A stretch of 64,000 nucleotides of DNA, taken from assembly GCA_947579665.1 (NCBI GenBank), contig OX388343.1, positions 102,305,657 through 102,369,656 on the forward strand, read 5' to 3'. Positions 1 through 10,537 of this stretch are shown here, one piece after another. Origin of the DNA: Sympetrum striolatum (taxonomy: Eukaryota > Arthropoda > Insecta > Odonata > Libellulidae). The translations under genes were made by a program, and so were the position numbers. How positions within the stretch are numbered: position 1 is the stretch's first letter; each line of letters begins with the position of its first letter. The notes beneath the pieces are model-generated. The model was not told the origin of the DNA. It was given only the letters and a program-made list of their open reading frames with translations, and made no database searches.

Positions 1-249
1 TTCATTGAAAAGGAACTGGCTACCCCATTTAACTTTTTAAATGACTGATTTGAATTGATTACGTGTACATTTATTTAGGCCTTTGGTGAAGACGACAACC
101 GGCATTTGGTATACAGTGTATGCGTTTATCAATATATGTATACGAGTAAAAGTTGCTTGCATTCTGTAAGCATATTGATGATACAAATCTTAAGTCGATA
201 TTATATCTAGTAGGTCCCCAAAAAAATTAGGGATTGAAAATATTCTTAA

Positions 250-829
250 CCCTCGAGTACTCGCGTCTGGGTCGAATCGACCCATGTGAGTTTTGAAATT
301 CCATATCTTTCTACTAGTGCTATTTTACCTCTTCTTTCTCATAGTAGCTGAGTTTTAGAATTTTCTGAACCAGTCATGCATTTTCGCCAAATCAGAAATG
401 GAAGTTTACTTATTTAAACAAATTTTTCTTAGCGGAAGTGCTAGGTAGATGAAAGACCATTACGTAAAATATTGCATTTTCGACCCTGTTTCCACCTTAA
501 TTTTTAGAGATATTATATAACTTTCATAAAATTATAATTATTATTAATATACTAAATGCTATTTTATTTTAAAACAGTTTACTTTTTATACGCAATATTC
601 CAAATTTATCAGTCGGCATCAGGGATATCGAATTTTTACAGAATATTAAAATTATTTGAAAATATTTATTTGATTTTATTTTAATAAACAGGTTATCCAT
701 TTATATGACATAATGAATTAAAAATTTATTCACTACATTTTGAGACAATTCTCCCCTTTGGAAGATGTCGGGTCGATTCCACCCAACGTGAGTACTGACG
801 AGACAATTTGGGATGTGAGTACTTGAAAG
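250..829. mobile_element. piggyBac-type MITE, TTAA-flanked
   Basis: TTAA lies at 246-249 and again at 830-833. The ends are imperfect inverted repeats: left CCCTCGAGTACTCG, right (reverse complement) CTTTCAAGTACTCA. Just inside each end is a GGGTCGATTC-like motif; the left copy (about 270-286) is a small palindrome GGGTCGAATCGACCC. No coding capacity is visible in 580 bp. TTAA duplications are the hallmark of the piggyBac superfamily, so a non-autonomous piggyBac-like element is the best reading. The ends have diverged, so it is old. It lies downstream of the last visible TTC27 exon. Confidence 0.6.
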
Positions 830-1021
830 TTAAAAATCACCAAAATTATTTAAAAAGGAGAAATTTGCACCAACCTGGAGTCAAACTCACGCACATTTGG
901 TGACAGTTTTATAGATATAAATAAAGAGCTAAATAATATAAGAGCTAGAACTCTATGATTTTGAATCCATATCCTACAGGGATGTAGCTAAAAATATTTT
1001 CACATCTGTATCCTAAGTAAT

Positions 1022-1650
1022 TTGTAATTCCAGCCATACGTTTCAAATAGTAGAGATACCTGGTGTCGAACCCAGGATCTTTTAGAAGATGAGAAAACAA
1101 ATAATGGCCTGGTAGAAATAAAACTTGTTTAATACAAATGTTGAAATTGATATCTTACTGGGAAGGTCCTTAAATAAAACTTCTTTATCCCCATTTGAAA
1201 TACAAAGTGTAATGTAAATGACTCTCTGGGATTGAACCAACTACCATCAGGGAAACATTAAACAGTGTATATGAAATGTATTTATGATCTTTATTCATAA
1301 GCCGGGTTTCAAGTTTCTATATTATTGGGAAGGGATTAATAAACAATCTTAAAAATTGTATCAGTTACTAATTTTGGAGACACCTGGTGTCGAACAAAGG
1401 ACTTATTGGCAGCTGTGAATACACATTATGACTTGTTAGGACTTTATCTTATTTAATACAAAGTTTGAAGTCGATATCATGCCGGAAAATACCTATAGTA
1501 ATTGGTTTCCGTTATCCCCGTAAGAAATACATTGAGGAATGTAAATGGCTCTCTGGGATCAAACCAAGGACAATCAGAGAAACGTTAAATAGCATACATA
1601 AAATATATTCATTACCTCTATCTACATGCCGAGTTTTAAATTATAAACCC
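1022..1650. repeat. Direct repeat pair, about 324-bp period
   Basis: Two diverged copies of one unit lie side by side. The block reading GAGAYACCTGGTGTCGAAC occurs at 1053 and 1377. It is followed in each by a conserved stretch around GTAAATGRCTCTCTGGGAT (about 1214 and 1541) and by CAT-AAGCCGGGTTT / CATGCCGAGTTTT near the end of each copy. A weaker related phrase (ACCTGGAGTCAAACTC) occurs near 873. The GTGTCGAACCC phrase resembles a pol III B box, so a dimeric SINE-like origin is possible, but no A box or tail was recognised. Confidence 0.6.
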
Positions 1651-2155
1651 TAGTTCCACTCTGCCGCACTTCCTGCCAATGGATTCAAGAGGACGGGCAT
1701 TTAGTATTGAAATCGGCTATAACAAGTACTTTTCCAATTTTTGTCAGCTCTCGTTATAAAAGACTTCTACTGTATTTCTAAACTAGTAACCATATTCATT
1801 GGTGCACAACATGTGCTTTATTTTCAAGAATTTAGGTCTGAAATTCCCTTTATATTAAATATGTACACTATTTTAATAAGATAATTAAATTAAAAAGAAC
1901 CATATTCATTTTTAGCTCAGTTTAAAGTCTCTTTTAGGTATTTTTAAAATGCCTTTTCTCGTGAAAACAACTTTTTCCAATGCTTTTGAAAATCAGCTGA
2001 TCAATGTTCACATGAGTACTAATCTTCAGATGCAAAACATTGCATTTCCCTGATTGTATGAAATAAATATTTTTAATTATTAAATCCTTAATAATTTTTC
2101 TCAATTGTAGAAATAAGAAGTATTGAGAAGGAAACATCTTACTACCTGGTAATTA

Positions 2156-2753
2156 CTGTAGAGGATTGTTTATCCGAACATCTTAAACAATGAACACATC
2201 CAAACAACGAACATTTCACGATAGATATACAATAATTTTGAATGCCACCGCAACGTGTGTTTTGCGCCAATCTTTTTAAGGTGTGCACGAGTAAGTATTT
2301 ATACTATATGAACTAACCTTCTAAATGGATAAAAATAAGAAGAAAATGTGTCTAGTAGCTAGTTCAAGTGGTGAGAACGTCAAGAGAAAAAGACAGGTGC
2401 CAACGTTACAGCAAAAAGTGGACATAATAAATACACTAGATTGTGGTGTCGTTTTATCCAATCTTCAGCAGGAATACAATATTAGCAGGACAACTATACA
2501 TGATAAAAAATCACAGAAGGACCAAATTCTTCAATTTGTTGCAGAATCTGACTCGATGGTAGTCATTTCGAAAAGAAAAACCTTACGGGGACAGTCATGT
2601 GTAGTTTTCTTAAAATAAAAGTTTTCAATAATATTAATGTGCATTATCATCACTTATTTCATACTGTAACCCGTAAAATACCTATCATCCGAACATACCC
2701 TTTATGCGAACCGACCTTGGTCCCTCAAAGTTCGGATAAACGATCCTCTACTG
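2156..2753 (+). mobile_element. Deleted pogo/Tigger-type DNA transposon
   Basis: Terminal inverted repeats of about 27 bp begin CWGTAGAGGATYGTTTATCC and are flanked by TA on both sides (2154-2155 and 2754-2755), the Tc1/mariner target site. CAGTAGAG followed by a TTATCCGAAC-like stretch is typical of pogo/Tigger ends. A further TCCGAACA motif repeats just inside the right end. Inside is the N-terminal stump of a transposase. The element is about 600 bp, against more than 2 kb for an autonomous Tigger, so it is an internal deletion derivative. Confidence 0.85.
2325..2618 (+). pseudogene. Tigger/CENP-B-like transposase N-terminus
   Basis: The open frame starts with ATG and reads 97 codons. Residues 21-90 follow the psq-type helix-turn-helix of CENP-B/jerky/Tigger proteins: KRKRQVPTLQQKVDIINTL, then SNLQQEYNISRTTIHD, then KSQKDQILQFVAESDS and KRKTLRG. 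In intact family members KRKTLR is followed by the second (CENP-B) DNA-binding domain and the DDE catalytic core. Here the frame passes straight into nine unrelated residues and a stop, so both are missing. It could at most make a DNA-binding fragment. Confidence 0.85.
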
Positions 2754-3453
2754 TAATACTTGACCAGGTGCGTTGTACAAACCTTACAATTAAGCTACCA
2801 TCTAAAATCATTCTTTGTTATAAATAGAACTTGAAAAAGAGATTTTACATTTTACTTAGCAAATTGTAATGTTAGGTCAGCTTTTGTAGTCATTGGCAGC
2901 TGCTCAGCAGAGAGAGTTGCGTCTTGACCTTCCCAAGTCTTTAATTTTGTATTATGCACTATTAAATATGGTGTGTAGTGGGAAGATTTTTTTTTATTGT
3001 CTTAAAGTTAAAAGCATTATATTATTATAATAATTAGTATTTTGAATATACTGGTTTAAGCCTTTAAAGATTTTCTGTTATTATTATTTTACTTTTGAAT
3101 TAACTTCTTCTTATAGCAGGACGATAACAGAAGTCTGCCTGAAAATTTTTACAGCATTCAAGGTATTAAAAGACACATTTTCTTCAATATAGTTTGCTTT
3201 CCAGAACCAGGAATAGTATTACCCTAAATATGGTGGAATATAGGAGACAATTTGTTTTTCATTTCCTTGAATTAAAACGATTAATTTAAACATCGCACTT
3301 AATGTAAAAAAGTTGGTATAGGTATGACTGGAATTTAAAATAAAATTATAAGGTTTATTTCTAAAGATGAAAAGATTGCCATGAGGCTGGACTGAATTTG
3401 TATAGCATTAGCAATAATAATATGAATAGCGTTTGTAATAATTTGATAGTTAC

Positions 3454-3549
3454 CTCAACTTTCCAAGATGGAGGCATTCTACAACTATAAAAATATTTCT
3501 GCCTGATCTTTGAATCTGGTTTTTCACATTTAATTGCATCTGCCAAAGC
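3454..3549 (-). CDS. TTC27: TTC27 exon 9 (last visible)
   Basis: Acceptor CTATTATGCAG, donor GAG|GTAACT. 32 codons: ALADAIKCEKPDSKIRQKYF then YSCRMPPSWKVE, matching QALADQ..., FYxCxxPPxW of the family. No following exon was recognised between 1 and 3453; it is probably off the window. Confidence 0.85.
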
Positions 3550-6500
3550 CTGCATAATAGAGGAAAAATAGGATTAGTAAAAAATAAAATGATTAAAACT
3601 AATCTTTACACAAGATCAGATTAGATAAGTCAAAACATTTTGATAAAACCCCTACCGACTACATACTTTAAATTATGATAATTAAAAGTCATTTCATCCT
3701 TTACGAATGTGCAGTGAGATGAATTGAACCATGTTTGCAATTCTAAGGCACAGATCAAGGATGATATTATTTTTAATAAGATACAGATATTTATTTTATA
3801 TTATCATATCCTTACTAATGATGAAGACTATTGAAAGACACATCAGAAATTACCTTCTAGAGGACAAAAATAAGATTATTCTTCAGTTCTTGCAAGGATA
3901 GGTGATGGAATCCATACATGCTTTCTCCAGATGAACAAGTGAGTTGAACAACCAATTAATTACTAAGGCAAATCAATGGGATATTTGTTTAGGCTAAACT
4001 ATACTAAGTACCTACTTGAGCCTGCATCATAGATCGCTCAACTGTTCTGGAATGATTCGATTCCAATCTGCACCGCTCCAAAAGTACTGTAAATTGCATG
4101 CACCATGTGCGAGGCTGTGAAAGCAGACACTGGAAAAAATGGATGTACATTTTTTTTAAATCTTAGACTATACCTGTAAACAGTCAGTTTATAGCATAGA
4201 TTCCTCATTAGCAAGAAGAGCTAATAAATGAAATATTTCCATACTTTCCCTATTTTAATTCGAAATGGCTATTCACTTATTAGCCTTATCATCAACTCAA
4301 GGAAATAGAAGCAATGACAAGATTAATAGGTGATCTGTGAATAAATTAAAAAATTATCTTATGAAACTTTAGTAGTAAAATATAACTTCTCCCCTGTGAT
4401 ACAGCTATCAAATTATAGCTACAAAATTTCCTTTATTGTTTTTAGAATTCTAAATATGCTAATCTTTCTAAAGACAATTTTCAGAATTAAAAATAAACAA
4501 CTTCTAAGCAGTGGAGACCAAAACATCTCAACTAAAAAGATTATATTAGTAAAATTGTATTAGTGTAGAAAAGTGGATCAAGGAAGTGAGAAGACCCAGA
4601 TGAAAAAGTAATCCAAATAATTATGAGAGTAAATAATTGAAATACTACCCAAGAGAAACACTGAGAAACATAAAATATAATTTACTGTCTTTTTACTGTG
4701 AGAAAGAAGTACAAAATTATATGATTCATTAGTAAGCAGGTTAATGTCGATCTTCTGGGGCTTTTTTCAGGTAGCCTGACATAGGAAGTGTTTCTCCCGG
4801 GGAGGCCCATAATTTTGACCTTTCTGGACCTTTTCTTTTCTTTGCGACTAGACCCTTGCGGAAAGGAACCTTCACAAAACTGAAACTGAAATAATTTTTG
4901 AGTCCTTCAAGAAATGTGGAATTAATAATGCTCTTAATGGAACAGAAGATGAAGCATTATTCAAAGAAAGCGAAAGTGTAATAACGAAAACAATAGTGAT
5001 GACAATATTTTCAATTTTGATGATGATGATAACAAAGTTTTTTTTTGGATTTGAAAGTTATTATACCCTTTTTCCGAACTGAAGGCGGCTGAGCCAAGAT
5101 TCCCTTGCGGGCCTTTCCCATTTCTAGCCAATCACAGAAGAGGGGAACGTGAGGGTGTGGGGAAGGTCACAGTCTCTCTCAGACTTCCGAACAGTGGACG
5201 TCACTCTTCAGCATTCAGCGTTGCCAAATTTCCTAACTTAGTAGTAGCGGAAAGTCGCCGTCTTGCCCCAAACGTGCTTCTATTTACAAGTTCTGGCAAC
5301 ACTGGTCGACCGCATGGGGGGAAGGAGTGAGTAGGACGAAGCCGAATGTCGAGGCGGCAGGGGAAATGCCTCTCATTGGCTACTCGCTCTCTCATGCCCA
5401 GCCGCCTTCAGTTCGGAAAAAGGGTATAGTCTTTAATTATAGTAGGATATATTTTCCCCAAATCGGTGTTTTTGCTTTTTTGCAGCTTAATTTTGTATTA
5501 TGTTCAATTGCTTGCCGATCAATTATTGAAATGTATCATGTTCAAAATAGCTATCAGTTTGTTTTTTTTTTCCCTTAATAACTATCATTTTATGTTATTA
5601 AATTCAATATTTTTGTTGCCGATTTTGCTTTTGTGAAACATGAGAACTAAAAGAAACTAAATTTTAAGATGTTGCAGTACTACGCTAGTATCACACAGAC
5701 TATTAAAACTTTTTTCCTTGAGTAATAAATAGGAAATACCTATATTAAAATGTTATACACTTTCAATTAGTGCATTCTGGTTTAGAAAGATCATATGAAC
5801 AAAAATCAAGGTAATATTTTACAATCTCATTTTAAAATGAGTTCAATTTAGTTCCATCATTTGTTATGGGTGAGCTTACTAGTATAATAAGAATAGAGAC
5901 TATGGGCTATTTACATTTGAGCCCATGCATTAAGTTGGCTCTGCTTCTCAATTTGAGATAAGTAAAATCATTCTGAAAAAATGACACAAGAAGTCCAAGT
6001 AATAGTTGTGCGAAACAAAAATGAACTTACTGATATATAAGTCATCAACTCCTCATCTGCTAACTTATCCTTGGGTTGAGACTTCATGATGTGTATGCTG
6101 GAAAAATCAAATAAATATAAATATTTCTACATGTATCAGAGGACAATATTAAATGCTATTAAGCTAAGTTTTCAGGAATGTTATGGATTAAAAATAAAAC
6201 TTCCATATTGGTAAACTATTTTCAAGGGGTTATTTGACCATAGGATAATACAGAGTTCAGGGACTACCAATGAGGGACTTATAGGTAATGGAACTCCTAA
6301 TGACCCTCAATGCTAATTCAAACAGATACCCCATCGTCATCCTTGTATGTCAAACACAAAAAAGAATTATGCTCAGTGTGTACTTAATTTACAATCAAGC
6401 ATCCTGACAATTTGCCAACCTTGAATATATCAATAAACCAATCTTAATATTAAACGGAACAGTTGATTAAGATATCAAGAAGTGCACAGAATCTAATTTA

Positions 6501-8277
6501 CCAAACCAATATAAGGAAAAAGCATGAAAAACAAATTGAAATACTCACAAATTTCCAAAAATAACAGCCTGCTCAATTGGTCTTAACGTTGGCACTTCTC
6601 CATCTTCACCATTCAAAAATTTAATCTGGTTCAGCCTGACCTCATCCTGAAGTTGGAGATCCTGAAAATATGAGGCAGTGTTAAAAATATTGAAAATCAT
6701 ACCAAATAAGAATTTTAAACAGAGTTAGGCAACAAGAGGAAAACCAAACAAAGCCATATACCTTCGGTAAGTCGTGCTCGGGCAGGACTGCATCGTCATC
6801 CTGCAAAGACTGACAACTGCTTTCACATTTCACATTCAAAGTAAGCTGAGCAATATCCTTTTCTTGAAATCTAGTTCTTTTTCCCAGAGCACCTGAAAAT
6901 GAATTAACCCTCAGTGGTATTCACCTCTCTCAATTATCATTTTTTAAGTGAAATAATGAACTCACACACAGTAATACAGATTTAAGCTTAATTAACTGAA
7001 TTTAAATTTATAAGTATTAAATTATATATTACAGACAATCCAAAATAAATCATAAAACAGTATATTTTACTGAAGACATAAGATTTCTTACCTCCTAGAG
7101 ATATGTCTAATCCAGTTATGCAAGATGCATCTTGGAGGCATTCATTTGCTCTCTGCACTTCAAAATAATATAAGTAAACCAGAGCACACTCAACATCTAA
7201 TAATGCCTTTAGTCTTACATTTGAAGTATTCTTTTCAAATATTTCCTCACAGGGTAGTTCTTTTAATGATTTCTTCAAGGCATTATAAATTACAGGAGAT
7301 TTTTCCTCTAGGATTTGCTGATGTATAAACAAATACCTCATACACCACCAACCACTACTCTAATGGAAAAAAATTCAATAAATTTTACTACAGAATCTTA
7401 ATAGAAAATATTAAAAATATATATTTTGCGTTTCCTAAGTATGGAAATCTACCTTCAAGTCCGACAACCTCCATCCATTTAAAAACAATGCTGCCCGTGC
7501 TGCAACAAGAAGATGAGGAAGGACTACACATGGGGCGAGACTTTCTCCGTCCAACACCAAGCAAACACAAATATCTTCTCGATTAGGGAACTCTTTCAAA
7601 AAAGCACATGAATCAACGATTGATGATTCCTCAACAGGTGGCCCGGTCCAATTTGCTTGTATAAACGCTTGAATACAAGCAATTCCTACTGCAAGGACAT
7701 CCAATTGCCTATAATTCAAATAAACAACAACGTAAATGAATTGACAGATTTTGGGATTAATCGTATTAAGCGATAAACATATCTAACGAGGTAACTTCCA
7801 GAGATGAACTTAACACCGAGAAAAACAGGAAAGTTAACTCAATTTATTTTATAAAAAACAACAGAATCTTTTTCCATTTACTCATCTGGAAAAAAATTCA
7901 ATAGATATTTTTGCAATGATAGAGGAAGTTATACAGCTAATGCTCACCGATCCACAGATCCTTGAGCAAGGTAGTTTTCCACTGCATTACCAAGAGCAAT
8001 ATCCAATTCTTTATCTGAATCCTTGTTAATCTTAAATATTTCGGAGGCACTGCTTGTCTGCAATGCCTTGACGTATAGACCGCATTGGATGCAACTCAAT
8101 ATATCCGACGTTTTACCTTCCAGAAAAAAACAACAAATAACTAAACGCCAGTTCCCACTGTAAATTTTAATTCCAACCACGGTCCATAATTATTCATCAC
8201 TTACTTTCAGTACGCAGATCTGAATACGTCAGAAGGGATACTTCGATTTCCTTTATAACATTAGACACTACCGCCAT
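3454..8277 (-). CDS. TTC27: TTC27 orthologue, first 9 coding exons (partial)
   Basis: Nine exons joined in transcription order (8277-8205, 8116-7948, 7708-7453, 7359-7092, 6892-6762, 6661-6549, 6097-6031, 4129-4016, 3549-3454) give 1287 nt, exactly 429 codons without a stop, and all splice phases agree. Diagnostic TTC27 family stretches are QLDVLAVGIACIQ with NWTGPPVEES, SSGWWCMRYLFIHQQILEE, GALGKRTRFQEKDIAQL, and RTVERSMMQAQALADAIK. The human protein is about 843 residues, so this is the N-terminal half; the TPR array belongs to the missing half beyond the left edge. TTC27 is a conserved, poorly characterised TPR protein (yeast relative Emw1). No signal peptide or membrane segment is visible. 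Identity comes from remembered family sequence, not a search. Confidence 0.9.
4016..4129 (-). CDS. TTC27: TTC27 exon 8
   Basis: Acceptor TTTTTTTCCAG, donor CAA|GTAGGT. Exactly 38 codons: CLLSQPRTWCMQFTVLLERC then RLESNHSRTVERSMMQAQ. A second AG 15 nt downstream (TTTCACAG) could also serve and would drop CLLSQ, but the upstream site keeps the family residues LLS-P. It was too short and too stop-bounded to show up as a long open frame. Confidence 0.85.
5062..5428. mobile_element. GC-rich MITE with ~29-bp inverted repeats
   Basis: The ends are near-perfect inverted repeats: TATACCCTTTTTCCGAACTG at 5062 and its complement ending at 5428, continuing through GAAGGCGGCTG on each side. TATA at both ends makes a TA (or TATA) target duplication likely. 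The interior is much richer in GC than its surroundings and has no transposase. It lies within TTC27 intron 7 (exon 7 to exon 8). The superfamily is not assigned; the arms have hardly diverged, so it is fairly recent. Confidence 0.8.
6031..6097 (-). CDS. TTC27: TTC27 exon 7
   Basis: Acceptor GATTTTTCCAG, donor TCA|GTAAGT. Completes F and reads IHIMKSQPKDKLADEELMTY-IS, equivalent to the LTEEEL..FIS segment of vertebrate TTC27. Phase 0 out. Confidence 0.82.
6549..6661 (-). CDS. TTC27: TTC27 exon 6
   Basis: Acceptor CATATTTTCAG, donor AATTT|GTGAGT. Reads DLQLQDEVRLNQIKFLNGED and GEVPTLRPIEQAVIFGN, matching the DEVRLNxIxF/LxPxEQAVIL segment known from TTC27. Phase 0 in, phase 2 out. Confidence 0.87.
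6762..6892 (-). CDS. TTC27: TTC27 exon 5
   Basis: Acceptor TTCATTTTCAG, donor AAG|GTATAT. Completes G and reads ALGKRTRFQEKDIAQLTLNV, the best conserved block of the N-terminal half, then a variable cysteine- and aspartate-rich linker (SSCQSLQDDDAVLPEHDLPK). Ends in phase 0. Confidence 0.88.
7092..7359 (-). CDS. TTC27: TTC27 exon 4
   Basis: Acceptor TTCCATTAG, donor GGAG|GTAAGA. Encodes SSGWWCMRYLFIHQQILEEK, then an acidic helical stretch with RLKALLDVECALVYLYYFEV and a TGLDISLGG end matching the conserved GxxLxLTGALGKRTRFQ junction of the family. Phase 0 in, phase 1 out. Confidence 0.9.
7453..7708 (-). CDS. TTC27: TTC27 exon 3
   Basis: Acceptor TTGAATTATAG, donor AAG|GTAGAT. Carries the strongest family signature, QLDVLAVGIACIQAFIQ followed by NWTGPPVEESS, and later HLLVAARAALFLNGWRLSDL. 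Ends in phase 0. Confidence 0.92.
7948..8116 (-). CDS. TTC27: TTC27 exon 2
   Basis: Acceptor TTTTTTTCTGGAAG, donor CG|GTGAGC. Begins (S)KTSDILSCIQCGLYVKAL and ends ENYLAQGSVD plus a split R codon. Phase 1 in, phase 2 out. A 5' GT at the exon start is part of the coding sequence, not a donor. Confidence 0.85.
8205..8277 (-). CDS. TTC27: TTC27 exon 1 (start codon)
   Basis: Encodes MAVVSNVIKEIEVSLLTYSD and four more residues. The ATG at 8277-8275 is the first in frame and reads AAATATGG at the start. The donor follows in phase 1 (ACTGAAA|GTAAGT). No TATA box is evident just upstream. Confidence 0.8.
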
Positions 8278-8639
8278 ATTTTCAGATGTCGGCACTTTTA
8301 AATTCAACAGGTAATACAAGCCATGTCAAAAATGAAAACACGTATATAAAAACTTTATTGACAATGTCTTAGTCACAGAACAATATAAACATGTGCTCAA
8401 ACCGAATGTGAACCATGTGAACACCACCTTCAAATCAAAACAATAGCGTAACAATTATTTTCAGTGCTACCTACCTTACAGAGAAGAAGCTAGCTGGCTC
8501 ACAGCGCGAGGTTTGAAACTCAAAATTATACCAATTAGCATTATCTGTTGATAATTACCTCGACTGAATAAAAAAAAATTAAAAGAAGAAAAAAATCATA
8601 TTTTAGTTACTAAAGTATTAATAAACTTAGCAAACTTTT
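8278..8639 (-). other. TTC27 5' flank / putative promoter region
   Basis: Stretch between the TTC27 start codon and the decayed LINE. It must hold the 5' UTR and core promoter. No TATA box, initiator or DRE motif stands out, and no open frame continues upstream. Confidence 0.4.
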
Positions 8640-9518
8640 GCTATGCCTATTGATCGGGAAGTAGAGGCTATTAAAGAAGAACTAAGTAAACATAAATTTA
8701 ATATTGTCAATATTATGCTAATGTCTACTTCATAACTCTAACGACCGTGGCCAAATATTTCTTCCCAATTTTAAATTCACCCTTGAACACAAAAACGATA
8801 TTTAAGCCTTCAGCAAATTAACTCAATTTGTGATCTGTCTGTAAAGTTTCCGGCCCAATGGCCAGTTGGTAACTCATCCTCTCAAACATTGAATAATTCC
8901 TCTCAGGTTCTCAGACGGGTTAAATTAGAACTCAATATGTTGACTCTGTTTCTGACTCTAGTCCTAAGATTACATGCTATAAGTAACTATCATCCTGCAA
9001 TTTTTTATTCTGTTAAATTAACAAAAAATATAAATCATTTCTCTTACTCTCTTAGTATGGATGATTTCAATAATATAAGGAAAGGGTTGATTTCAATAAT
9101 AGTGATTTTTCTCCCATTTCTACATATCTTGATTCTATTAGTTGGCCAGCTCTTTTTTGCAATATCCCCATTAATGCTGTTTCAAATTTCTATTCAGTTT
9201 TACATGATTCAAATCTATCAAAAAAAATACTCCAATGAAATCTATTAATATCATCACATACACTATATGGTTTACCAATGAAGGAATAGCAACCAAGCAG
9301 CTTAAGAAAATATTACACAAGTCTTTTAAGTTGACTGGTTCCATTAACGATTATTTAAAGTTTTCTGACTCATAAAAGGTGTAAGTATCTGGTTAAGAGT
9401 TCCTATTCTTGTTATAACAATGATCTTGAAACTTAAGTACACAATAACATTAGGAATTTCTGGAATCATTTTAAAGAATCTCGTAATCCCAATAAACTGC
9501 CCAAGCTAATGTATTTTA

Positions 9519-10028
9519 ATGATAATACTGCTGATAATCACCATGATGTATCCAACCTTTTTGGAAAATATTTCTCTGGTGCGTATTGTCATGTTGTACC
9601 TGATATTTCCTATCCTTGTAAGTAATGATATTGTTTCTATTGGCTCATTATCAATATCTACTGAAGATATACTTTCCAAACTAACATCAAATGATCAATC
9701 TAAAGGATCTGGCCCAGACAACATACCACCTTTCTTTGTCAAAAAATGTTGTAAGCCACTAGTTCATCCTCTCTACATTTTAAATAACAACTCTCTTATT
9801 TCAGGTATTTTCCCTGATCTCTTTAAACTGAGCCATACTGTTCCAGTTTATAAGAGTGGTGACAGAAGTAATGTGAGTATTTATAGGCCTATACAATCAG
9901 TTATAGCCAAAAATTTTGATTTTTTGAGTATCAAGAAATTGCAACCACATATCAACCAAATCATTATCAATTATCAAGATGGTTATAGGTTTGGTTGTTC
10001 CACCATAACTAATCTGCTGACTTTTTAG
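9519..10028 (+). pseudogene. LINE reverse transcriptase, N-terminal part
   Basis: Residues 47-169 of this open stretch match RT blocks: SKGSGPDNIPPFFVKKC, then HPLYILNNNSLISGIFPDLF, KLSHTVPVYKSGDRSNVSIY-RPI, and YQDGYRFGCSTITNLLTF (the GFRxGxST block with a G-to-Y change). The segments carrying the catalytic YVDD-type motif are absent, so the enzyme is dead. The first ~45 residues are out of frame with the LINE. Confidence 0.82.
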
Positions 10029-10054
10029 AATCATGTTATTTCTTTGATACTATA

Positions 10055-10537
10055 ATGAATTTTAACTTTCATATTTGTTGTACCTCTTTAAAAGCTCACA
10101 AGATAATTTGTTTTATCTCCCGATTTACAAAAAAATTCCGCAGCTTCATTTGTCATAATATTCTTTTTTGCTCTATTGTTAAGCCTATTCTGGAATATTG
10201 CTCCCCTTTATGGTCACCATATTACCATACATTTTCTATACTGTTGGAGAGAGTTCAGTGTAAATTCATTAGATTATTATGGATAAAGTTTGGAAGTGAT
10301 CCTCATACTATAAATTACAATTTAATCATGCAACAATATGATCTGCAGACACTGAAAATTATGCAAGAAACTACTAGCATAATGTTCCTCTACAGCTTAC
10401 AATTATACAACCTGTCTGCCCTATCTTGTTATAAAAAATGCATAAATGTTTCTACTAAATTAATTGGAAACTGTCTTTTTTCTCTGTTCCTAATGCTAAT
10501 AGCAATTATTCATATTTTTCTCCTCTCAATAGAATGA
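10055..10537 (+). pseudogene. LINE polyprotein C-terminal fragment
   Basis: Reads FTKKFRSFICHNILFCSIVK, PILEYCSPLWSPYY, and LLERVQCKFIRLLW, the post-RT region of CR1/Jockey-type LINEs (VKPILEYCSxVWSP...xLExVQxKFLR). It starts only ~27 nt after the RT fingers end, so roughly 300 codons of palm and thumb have been deleted between the two. Confidence 0.8.

Noticed and set aside
5201..5578. Frames inside and beside the GC-rich MITE
   Set aside because: They exist only because the MITE interior is GC-rich and are cut by the inverted-repeat ends.
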